This document shows, piece by piece, positions 1 to 6,830 of a DNA stretch of 9,638 bases (position 1 is the stretch's first letter; each line of letters begins with the position of its first letter). A program made the position numbers and the translations under genes. This DNA is from an uncultured bacterium. GTDB lineage: Bacteria > Actinomycetota > Coriobacteriia > Coriobacteriales > Coriobacteriaceae. Below the pieces are notes generated by a model, which was not told the DNA's origin, made no database searches, and worked only from the letters and a program-made list of their open reading frames with translations. The stretch spans positions 1-9,638 of the forward strand of contig CAJMPM010000043.1 in the NCBI GenBank assembly GCA_905215225.1, written 5' to 3'.

Positions 1-1
1 T

Positions 2-103
2 CAATATCGTGCCATAGAACGGTTGCGAGTGGGTTACGAATCTGCACGTTCACTTTATCTCGGTAAAGCAAAGGACGAGCCCGGTGTGAGCAGGCAAAAA
101 TGA
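2..103 (+). CDS. possible 3' end of an unidentified gene (partial)
   Basis: Frame 2 is open from the left edge and ends at a TGA at 101-103. It gives 33 residues ending AKDEPGVSRQK and rich in Arg, Glu and Ala, such as a soluble helical C-terminus would have. I do not recognise a family. The stop codon is the first TGA of the inverted repeat at 101-185, so the repeat may have supplied the stop. Codon use (cgt, ata, ttg, cga) is less GC-biased than in neighbouring genes. The stretch is short, so it could be open by chance. Confidence 0.35.
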   Translation, partial: QYRAIERLRVGYESARSLYLGKAKDEPGVSRQK

Positions 104-185
104 TCCCTTGGGGACGGAGGAAAACGGATCACTGGGTCAGACCGACCCCCTCAGTGATCCGTTTTCCTCCGTCCCCAAGGGATCA
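96..185 (-). terminator. rho-independent terminator of the dnaK-hspR operon
   Basis: Read on the minus strand, the 34-bp stem at 101-185 is followed at once by five T residues (A96-A100 on the + strand). It lies 40 bp beyond the hspR stop codon. On the + strand no T tract follows, so it should act for leftward transcription only. The stem is much longer than a usual terminator, which fits a repeat element that has been put to this use. Confidence 0.6.
101..185. repeat. REPIN-like perfect long inverted repeat
   Basis: Two 34-bp arms (101-134 and 152-185) are exact reverse complements around a 17-nt loop. Within each arm is a 31-bp unit (101-131 and 155-185) that begins TGATCC and ends GGATCA, so the element is two REP-like units in inverted orientation. 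This is the architecture of REPINs, which are spread by REP-associated tyrosine transposases. The loop contains GGTCAGACC. No transposase gene is in the window. That the element is repeated elsewhere in the genome is inference. Confidence 0.65.
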
Positions 186-225
186 TGAAGTTGAATGCCA
201 GATTGCCCGAATGCATCCCGCGTAA

Positions 226-642
226 CTACAAATCGGTTCCCGCACCCAGCAGCTTGCGCATGACCTGTTCGGGGTTAACTGAGCCGTCGCGCGGGGCCAG
301 GGCGGTGATCTTCTTCTGCATCTTGTACTCGTGCAGCTCGTCCTCGAGCTGGCGCACGCGAGCACGGAGCTTTTCATTCTCGCGCTCGCGCTCCTCGGCA
401 CGCTCCTTCATATCGAGGATACGCACCACGCCGGCAAGGTTGATACCCTCGTCGGTCAGCTGGTTGATGAGCTCCAGGCGCTCGATATCGGCACGCGAAT
501 ACAGGCGCGTGTTACCGCCCGAGCGCTGGGGGTTCACCAGGCCCTTGGACTCGTAGACGCGCAGAGTCTGCGGATGCATGCCGGTCAGCTCGGCCGCCAC
601 GCTGATCATGTACAGCGGTTTGTTCCTATTGTCCTCGGCCAT
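226..642 (-). CDS. hspR: HspR, MerR-family heat-shock repressor
   Basis: A cytoplasmic transcriptional repressor of 138 residues, the usual HspR length. Residues 10-76 form a MerR-type winged helix-turn-helix with the HspR-specific stretch ISVAAELTGMHPQTLRVYE (13-31), followed by RLYSRADIERL and the INLAGVVRIL segment. Residues 78-112 are a charged heptad-like coiled coil (ERERENEKLRARVRQLEDEL) for dimerisation. The ATG at 642 is preceded by AAAGGGG at 9 nt. It is the last gene of the dnaK operon, 72 bp after dnaJ. In Streptomyces and Mycobacterium HspR represses this same operon and needs DnaK as co-repressor, so autoregulation is expected. The assignment is firm; the operator in this genome is not clear. 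Confidence 0.93.
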   Translation of the reverse strand: MAEDNRNKPLYMISVAAELTGMHPQTLRVYESKGLVNPQRSGGNTRLYSRADIERLELINQLTDEGINLAGVVRILDMKERAEERERENEKLRARVRQLEDELHEYKMQKKITALAPRDGSVNPEQVMRKLLGAGTDL

Positions 643-714
643 GCTACCTGACCCCTTTCCGTCTCGTTATCGTCCATCATAAGCCCGCGGGCGTGGGCGT
701 GCGCCACGACCGCC

Positions 715-1680
715 CTAGTATGTCGCCTTGTAACGGTTGACCTTCTCGCGATAATCGCGCGTGTCGGCCTCGCGCAGCTTAGTCATGACGTCGCGCTCGT
801 CATCGGATAGGTTCGTGGGGACCTGCACCTTGATCTCGACGAGCAGCGCGCCCGTACGGCCACGGTGCTTAACATCGGGCGCGCCCATCTCCTTAAAGCG
901 GAACTTCTTGCCCGTCTGGGTACCCGCGGGCACCTTCAGACGGACCGTCGCACCGCCGGGCGTCGGCACGTCCACCGTGCAGCCGAGTGCCGCCTCGTAG
1001 ACCGAGACCGGTACCTCCATGGTCACGTCGGCACCTTTGCGCTTAAACAGCGGGTGCTCCTCCACGTGCGTGGTCACGACCAGGTCGCCGCGCTCGCCTC
1101 CGGCAACGCCGTACTCGCCACGGCGCTTGTAACGCAATTTGCCGCCGTCGACCGCACCCGCAGGCACCGAGACCGTGATGGTCTGCTGCTCGCCCGTCGA
1201 GGGAATGCGGTAGGTGACCTTGTGCGTCACGCCGCGGAACGCGTCCTCGGCCGTCACATCAACGGTCAGCGACAGGTCGCCGCCCTTGCGAGCGCGGCTG
1301 CGGCCAGCGCCGGCACCGGCAGCGCCCGCAGCCCCGGCAAAGCCCGAGCCCCAATCGCTGCCCCAGGCGCCGTTGCCGCTAAAGATGCTGTCGAAGATAT
1401 CGCCCCAGCCGCTCGCGCCGGCACCGGCGCCGTAGCCACCGCTATACGCGCCGCCCGCGCCCGGCATGCCGCCGAACATGAGCATCTGGTCGTACTCTTT
1501 GCGCTTCTTCTCGTCCGAAAGCGTCTCGTAGGCCTCGCTGATCTCCTTGAACTTGGCCTCGTCGCCGCCGGCATCGGGGTGATATTTTTGCGCGAGCTTG
1601 CGAAACGCGCTCTTGATCTCTTTGTCGGAGGCGCTCTTGGATACGCCCAGGATGTCATAGAAGGTTTTGCCTGCAGCCAT
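715..1680 (-). CDS. dnaJ: DnaJ-family co-chaperone, class B (CbpA-like, no zinc finger)
   Basis: A J-domain co-chaperone that stimulates DnaK ATPase activity and delivers clients. The 321 residues contain a J domain (about 5-68) with the catalytic HPD at 34-36, then a Gly/Ala/Ser-rich linker (about 70-130, with GGYGAGAGASGWGDIFDSIF), then the two-part C-terminal substrate-binding region (about 131-300; KGGDLSLTVDVTAEDAFRG, GDLVVTTHVEEHPLFKRKG). The four CxxCxGxG repeats of class A DnaJ are absent and the protein has a single cysteine, so it is class B like CbpA. The start ATG follows GGAGAGGAG at about 5 nt. It lies 108 bp after grpE and 72 bp before hspR. A class A DnaJ probably exists elsewhere in the genome. 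The symbol dnaJ reflects operon position; cbpA would also be defensible. Confidence 0.9.
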   Translation of the reverse strand: MAAGKTFYDILGVSKSASDKEIKSAFRKLAQKYHPDAGGDEAKFKEISEAYETLSDEKKRKEYDQMLMFGGMPGAGGAYSGGYGAGAGASGWGDIFDSIFSGNGAWGSDWGSGFAGAAGAAGAGAGRSRARKGGDLSLTVDVTAEDAFRGVTHKVTYRIPSTGEQQTITVSVPAGAVDGGKLRYKRRGEYGVAGGERGDLVVTTHVEEHPLFKRKGADVTMEVPVSVYEAALGCTVDVPTPGGATVRLKVPAGTQTGKKFRFKEMGAPDVKHRGRTGALLVEIKVQVPTNLSDDERDVMTKLREADTRDYREKVNRYKATY

Positions 1681-1702
1681 CGTAGCTCCTCTCCTGTTAC
1701 AT

Positions 1703-1724
1703 CCGCCGCCCCTGCGGACGGCGG
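1703..1724 (-). other. small GC hairpin in the dnaJ leader
   Basis: CCGCCG (1703-1708) and CGGCGG (1719-1724) can pair around a 10-nt loop. The hairpin sits about 10 nt upstream of the dnaJ Shine-Dalgarno region, within the 108-bp grpE-dnaJ gap. It might affect dnaJ translation or mRNA processing. No promoter is evident in the gap. Confidence 0.35.
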
Positions 1725-1753
1725 CTCATGCTGTCATATGGCACTTGGTCAGA

Positions 1754-1783
1754 AAGGGCCCCGGGTGTTGCCCCGGGGCCCTT
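1754..1783 (-). terminator. intercistronic GC hairpin after grpE (attenuator-like)
   Basis: A 12-bp stem (1754-1765 with 1772-1783; core GGGCCCCGGG) with a 6-nt loop starts 5 nt after the grpE stop. On the minus strand it runs into TTTCT, a weak T tract. It could terminate part of the transcripts, lowering dnaJ and hspR relative to dnaK and grpE, or it could protect the dnaK-grpE mRNA 3' end. The stem is certain; the function is inferred. Confidence 0.5.
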
Positions 1784-1788
1784 CTCAA

Positions 1789-2631
1789 TTACTCCTCGGT
1801 GCTCTCGGCCGTATCGGCCGTAGCATCCTCGGGCGCCGCTTCGGACTCCGGTGCGGGGCGCTTCTCGCCACCGTAGGTCACCGTCACCATCGCGGAACGC
1901 AGAATGCGATCCGCCATGCGGTAGCCCTTCTGGTACACGTCGTTGACGGTCTCGTCGTACTGCGATGCGTCCTCGACGCGACCCACAGCCTGGTGCTCGA
2001 GCGGATCGAACGCCTCGCCCTTGGGGTCGATGGGCTCAACGCCCTCGTGCGCAAACACGTCGAGCAGCTTGGCATGAACCGCATCGACGCCGTCGACGAA
2101 CTGCTTAAAGTCGTCGGAAAGCTCTTGGCTGCGGGCATGGTCGATCGCGCGCTCGATATCGTCGACCACCGGCAACAGCGCGGTGACGAGCTTCTCGGTC
2201 GCACGCTCGCGCTCGGCGATGCGCTCGCTGGCGGTGCGGCGACGGAAGTTCTCCCAGTCGGCCTGCAGGCGGGCGGTGCGCTCGGTGGCGTCCTTTGCCT
2301 TGTCCTCGGCGGCCTTCTGAGCCTCTGCCGCAGCATCGAGCTCGTTGCGAACATCGGCAAGCTCCTTTTGGGCCTGCTCGAACTTGAGTTTAAAGTCGTT
2401 GTCGGCGGCTTCCTCACCGGCGCGGATAGCGGCTTCCACCATCTCGTCCTCGGTCATCGTCGCCTCCTTGTTGGAATCCTCTACCTGGTTCTCGGCAGCC
2501 TCGGCGGCCTCGGCCTCGTTGGCCTCGGTATCGTCTGCGGCCTCTACGGGAATCTTCACGTCCTTCTCCTCAGAGTCAACGGGGGCGGCGCCAGCGGCGG
2601 CCGCCTCCGTGCGAGCTTTACGGGCGGACAT
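1789..2631 (-). CDS. grpE: GrpE, nucleotide exchange factor for DnaK
   Basis: GrpE binds the DnaK ATPase domain as a dimer and releases ADP. At 280 residues it is longer than the usual 190-230. Residues 1-80 are an acidic, Ala/Glu-rich, probably disordered extension. Residues 82-125 are the long dimer coiled coil, followed by LQADWENFRRR (122-132). The C-terminal beta-domain has the family signature at 229-252 (VYQKGYRMADRILRSAMVTV). An acidic tail (260-280) follows. The ATG at 2631 lies 2 nt after the dnaK stop, with GAGGA about 9 nt upstream inside dnaK, so translation should be coupled. A second in-frame ATG (Met59, 2457) has a better ribosome binding site and would give a 222-residue protein of normal length; see the separate entry. 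The family assignment is secure; the N-terminus is not. Confidence 0.95.
   Translation of the reverse strand: MSARKARTEAAAAGAAPVDSEEKDVKIPVEAADDTEANEAEAAEAAENQVEDSNKEATMTEDEMVEAAIRAGEEAADNDFKLKFEQAQKELADVRNELDAAAEAQKAAEDKAKDATERTARLQADWENFRRRTASERIAERERATEKLVTALLPVVDDIERAIDHARSQELSDDFKQFVDGVDAVHAKLLDVFAHEGVEPIDPKGEAFDPLEHQAVGRVEDASQYDETVNDVYQKGYRMADRILRSAMVTVTYGGEKRPAPESEAAPEDATADTAESTEE
2455..2469 (-). promoter_or_regulatory. strong internal ribosome binding site and alternative grpE start
   Basis: Reading the minus strand, AAGGAGG (2469-2463) is followed by 5 nt and an in-frame ATG (2457-2455, Met59 of the long form). This is the closest match to the anti-Shine-Dalgarno sequence near either grpE start. 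It would produce a 222-residue GrpE lacking the acidic extension but keeping the coiled coil and beta-domain. The sequence cannot say whether one or both starts are used. Confidence 0.45.
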
Positions 2632-2633
2632 GA

Positions 2634-4526
<1,893 letters not shown>

Positions 4527-4675
4527 TAGAAATTCCCTCTCTCTTGTGCGTTTGCACCGACTCGGCGGTCTGCCGAGCGGTGTTTCGGCTTGTCTTTCAG
4601 GATGTAGTGTATCCCCTTATGGGCCGGAATATACAAAATCTAAGTCAATTCATATAAGATTTCTTATCTCTGGGA
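4527..4675 (-). promoter_or_regulatory. dnaK leader and likely promoter zone
   Basis: The 100 bp before dnaK form a leader with a 6-bp hairpin at 4561-4577 (CTCGGC/GCCGAG). Beyond it, 4628-4675 is markedly AT-rich compared with the rest of the window. On the minus strand this zone holds TATATT (good -10 match) and TTGACT, but they are only 9 nt apart and cannot both belong to one sigma-70 promoter. A 14-bp palindrome (ATAAGA-TT-TCTTAT, 4654-4667) lies just upstream. No exact HspR site (CTTGAGT-N7-ACTCAAG) or CIRCE element is visible. The promoter location is therefore approximate. Confidence 0.45.
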
Positions 4676-4689
4676 GTTTAGGTTCGCAA

Positions 4690-4894
4690 ATGCGCAGGTA
4701 AATGCGCTGATTGAGTTCTCGGCAAATCTATTGAGATCTATGTAGAGTTGACTGAGGTGTGAGCCTGAAACTGTGTCCCGTTTTGGACGTGGATTACGGG
4801 ATGCGGTTTCCGCAAGCACGCTCAATCGCTCAATATTACGAGTCACCTTTAGCTAACATTTGCGCAGCTCAACGGCCCCACCTGCGCGTTTTTT
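4690..4894. other. intergenic stretch with no recognisable gene; repeated short motifs
   Basis: Between the dnaK promoter zone and the ferredoxin promoter I find no convincing coding sequence. It contains tandem 12-bp near-repeats around AAATGCGC (4688-4695 and 4700-4707). ATTGAG occurs twice on the + strand (4710 and 4730, 20 bp apart) and twice on the minus strand (4821-4834). There is a 5-bp hairpin (TGCGG-ttt-CCGCA, 4802-4814) and the 8-bp palindrome TTAGCTAA (4849-4856). These could be binding sites for the dnaK regulator or parts of a small RNA; neither is shown. Confidence 0.4.
4862..4894 (+). terminator. terminator-like hairpin upstream of ferredoxin
   Basis: GCGCAG (4862-4867) pairs with CTGCGC (4882-4887) around a 14-nt loop, followed by G and six T residues (4889-4894) on the + strand. 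It resembles a modest rho-independent terminator. No + strand gene lies directly upstream; the nearest DNA is the divergent dnaK region. It might end an unannotated small RNA or block stray transcription entering the ferredoxin gene. Confidence 0.4.
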
Positions 4895-4946
4895 AGTAAA
4901 CCTTGGCATACTCGGCGAACGGTATGAAGATGCCGGCCAGAGGGTA

Positions 4947-4974
4947 TTGCAAACGGTCGCTCCCGTGGTATGTT
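4947..4974 (+). promoter_or_regulatory. candidate sigma-70 promoter of the ferredoxin gene
   Basis: TTGCAA (4947-4952) and TATGTT (4969-4974) are separated by 16 bp. They would give a transcription start near 4981 and a leader of about 55 nt. Each hexamer matches the consensus at 4 of 6 positions. It lies downstream of the terminator-like hairpin, as expected for an independent ferredoxin transcript. Confidence 0.5.
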
Positions 4975-5035
4975 TTTGCCCGAATCAAACCGGCGCGCAT
5001 CGTCTGTAGCGTCGGTCAACAGAGAGGAAACTACC

Positions 5036-5221
5036 ATGGCTCATCCCGTAATTGATGCCGACGAGTGCATCGCTTGTGGCGTTTGCGTCGACTCCTGCCC
5101 CGCTGGCGTTCTGGAGCTCCAGGACGTCGCTACCGTCGCTGACGAGGACTCCTGCGTCGCCTGTGGCGCTTGCCAGGACGCTTGCCCCGCTGGCGCGATC
5201 ACCGAGATCGTCGAGGAGTAA
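5036..5221 (+). CDS. 2[4Fe-4S] ferredoxin, clostridial type
   Basis: A 61-residue low-potential electron carrier of the cytoplasm, typical of anaerobes, where it serves pyruvate:ferredoxin oxidoreductase, hydrogenases and similar enzymes. Two CxxCxxCxxxCP motifs bind the two cubane clusters: Cys11, 14, 17, 21 and Cys40, 43, 46, 50. The two halves are internal repeats offset by 29 residues (CIACGVCVDSCPAG and CVACGACQDACPAG). The protein is acidic and ends in EIVEE. The ATG at 5036 is chosen because AGAGAGG lies 8 nt upstream and because family members begin just before the first motif; the frame is open further upstream but adds no domain. It is monocistronic, divergent from dnaK, with a strong terminator after it. 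Its biased codon use suggests high expression. Confidence 0.95.
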   Translation: MAHPVIDADECIACGVCVDSCPAGVLELQDVATVADEDSCVACGACQDACPAGAITEIVEE

Positions 5222-5259
5222 CAACTCCCCACTTGCACACTCAAAAGTACACCGTGCAC

Positions 5260-5299
5260 AAAAAAGGAGGCCTCCGCATCGCCGCGGAGGTCTCCTTTT
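5260..5299. terminator. bidirectional terminator between ferredoxin and niaR
   Basis: A 16-bp stem (5262-5277 with 5284-5299, one G-T wobble) closes a 6-nt loop. The + strand ends in TTTT and the minus strand in six T residues (A5260-A5265). It can therefore terminate ferredoxin on the + strand and the converging nadA-niaR operon on the minus strand. Confidence 0.85.
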
Positions 5300-5337
5300 G
5301 CATGTGTGGGCAGCTAATTTGGAGCGGGACCCTTGGC

Positions 5338-5404
5338 AGTTGCGGTGGAATAGTTCCTGTTTTATGGCTTGGATGCCGATTTTAGGAACTATTTCACCGC
5401 AACT
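5338..5404. repeat. 21-bp-arm inverted repeat downstream of niaR
   Basis: The arms 5338-5358 and 5384-5404 are complementary over 21 bp with a single G-T wobble, starting AGTTGCGGTG and ending CACCGCAACT. The 25-nt loop contains GGC/GCC that can pair again. No T tract follows on either strand, so it is not a standard terminator. The size and perfection suggest a mobile palindromic repeat rather than a gene-specific signal. It lies 17 bp beyond the niaR stop. Confidence 0.55.
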
Positions 5405-5421
5405 TATAGATGCGGCGTCGA

Positions 5422-5967
5422 CTAGGACAAATCGTCTTCGTAGGGCATCAGGTCTGCTAGGTAGCCTTTCTCCTTGAGTATGGTCTCGATCTCGTCGAGG
5501 GTCTGCTCATCCTCTGCCGCGATGCGATGGAAGTGATAGCCGCTCGTCACCGTCAGCAGCGGGAAGCTCTTGCCGCTGGCAATACCCTCAAGATAGCGCT
5601 CGATATCGCGACGGTTGCGAATGTCCAGATCGGCTGTGATCTTGCCATACACGCGATGGTTGACGATTACATTGAGCACGGCACCACCCGCGTCGACGAT
5701 GCTCGTGAGCTCGTCACCTGCCTGCTCCACGCCATGGTGCACCTTGACCAGGCGCGTGGGCACGGCGGGGCTGCTGGGGGCCTCCTGCAGCACGTAGCCG
5801 CGATTGGTCGCCACGATATCGTGCCCATCGGCACGCAGCAGCGCGATGTCCTGCGCCACGACCAGGCGGCTCACACCCACCTCGCGGGCAAGCGCGCTGC
5901 CCGATACGGGCCCCTTGGCTCGCTCGAGCACACCCATGATGGCACGGCGACGCTCGCGGGCGTTCAT
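5422..5967 (-). CDS. niaR: NiaR, niacin-responsive transcriptional repressor (3H domain)
   Basis: A 181-residue cytoplasmic repressor of NAD synthesis and niacin uptake genes, with niacin as co-repressor in characterised Gram-positive and Thermotoga members. Residues 5-60 form a winged helix-turn-helix (VSGSALAREVGVSRLVVAQDI, read as two blocks 21-30 and 31-41). Residues 70-170 are the 3H domain with its conserved histidines at 77/78, 104 and 145/147. The likely metal ligands His78, Glu86, His145 and His147 correspond to those of Thermotoga TM1602. The ATG shares one base with the nadC stop (TAATG), so translation is coupled. It is the last gene of the operon it probably controls, and a matching operator lies upstream of nadA. 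The alternative names YrxA and NadR (Bacillus sense) refer to this family, not to E. coli NadR. Confidence 0.93.
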   Translation of the reverse strand: MNARERRRAIMGVLERAKGPVSGSALAREVGVSRLVVAQDIALLRADGHDIVATNRGYVLQEAPSSPAVPTRLVKVHHGVEQAGDELTSIVDAGGAVLNVIVNHRVYGKITADLDIRNRRDIERYLEGIASGKSFPLLTVTSGYHFHRIAAEDEQTLDEIETILKEKGYLADLMPYEDDLS

Positions 5968-6827
5968 TATTTACCGTCCAGCAGACGCAGGTGCTTAAGC
6001 GAGAGGTCGAGAATCGGCGCAGAGTGCGTCAACGCCCCCGAGCTAATGTAGTCGACGCCCAGATCGGCCAGGGCGCGGATATTGCTGGCATCCACATTGC
6101 CCGAGCACTCGGTCTTGGCGCGACCGGCGATAAGCTCAATCGCAGCAGCCATGTCGTCGTGGGTCATGTTGTCGAACATGATGATATCGGCGCCGGCCTC
6201 AACTGCCTCGCGCACCATATCCAGGTTCTCGCACTCAATCTCGACCGTCGTGGTAAACGACGCATGGGCGCGCGCCATCTCGATCGCGCGCGTCACGCCA
6301 CCGGCGGCATCGATGTGGTTGTCCTTGAGCATGACGGCCGTCGACAGGTTGTAACGGTGATTGCTGCCGCCGCCGATCTCGACCGCGGCTTTCTCGAAGA
6401 CGCGCATGCCCGGCGTGGTCTTGCGCGTATCGACGAGCACGGTCTTGGTGCCCTCGAGCGCCGCGGCCATCTGGTGTGTATAGGTGGCGATACCGCTCAT
6501 ACGCTGTAGATAGTTGAGCGCCACGCGCTCGCCCGAAAGCAGCACGCGCGCGTCGCCGCGCACTTGGCCCACGTGGTCGCCGGCGTGCACCTCATCGCCA
6601 TCGACGACATCAAACAGCACCGAGCTCTGCGAATCCAGCAGCTCAAAGGTGCGAGCGAACACATCCAGGCCGGCGATGATGCCATCGGCTTTGGCGATAA
6701 GCTCCACCGTGGCGGGACGCGCCGTGGGGCACACGCTCGCCGTGCTCACGTCCTCAAACGTGATGTCCTCGCGCAGAGCCTGCAGAATCAGATCATCGAC
6801 GACGAGCTTCATGGTAATGGGATTCAT
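5967..6827 (-). CDS. nadC: nicotinate-nucleotide pyrophosphorylase (quinolinate phosphoribosyltransferase)
   Basis: The enzyme converts quinolinate and PRPP to nicotinate mononucleotide, CO2 and pyrophosphate, the step where the de novo route joins the rest of NAD synthesis. The 286 residues are normal length. Residues 1-112 are the N-terminal alpha/beta domain ending in GERVALNYLQRMSGIAT (99-115). The barrel domain carries DTRKTTPGMR (133-142), GGGSNHRYNL (152-161), KDNH (168-171), VEIECENL (195-202), FDNM (218-221), SGNV (242-245) and SSGALTHS (262-269), covering the expected Arg, Lys, His, Glu and Asp active-site residues. The ATG at 6827 follows GGAGGAG at about 6 nt, which lies in the end of nadB; the gap to nadB is 3 bp. 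It overlaps niaR by one base. Confidence 0.97.
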   Translation of the reverse strand: MNPITMKLVVDDLILQALREDITFEDVSTASVCPTARPATVELIAKADGIIAGLDVFARTFELLDSQSSVLFDVVDGDEVHAGDHVGQVRGDARVLLSGERVALNYLQRMSGIATYTHQMAAALEGTKTVLVDTRKTTPGMRVFEKAAVEIGGGSNHRYNLSTAVMLKDNHIDAAGGVTRAIEMARAHASFTTTVEIECENLDMVREAVEAGADIIMFDNMTHDDMAAAIELIAGRAKTECSGNVDASNIRALADLGVDYISSGALTHSAPILDLSLKHLRLLDGK

Positions 6828-6830
6828 GGT

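Noticed and set aside
101..185. CRISPR array or attachment site
   Set aside because: There are only two inverted copies, not a direct-repeat array with spacers, and there are no cas or integrase genes in the window.
4664..4846. 60-codon minus-strand frame in the dnaK-ferredoxin gap
   Set aside because: It needs a GTG start without a ribosome binding site, resembles no known family and runs into the AT-rich dnaK promoter zone.
4527..4860. CIRCE/HrcA operator upstream of dnaK
   Set aside because: No GCACTC...GAGTGC inverted repeat is present on either strand.
4970..5035. Longer ferredoxin start at 4970
   Set aside because: It would overlap the candidate -10 box, lacks a ribosome binding site and adds 22 residues not found in clostridial ferredoxins. 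The ATG at 5036 has AGAGAGG at 8 nt.
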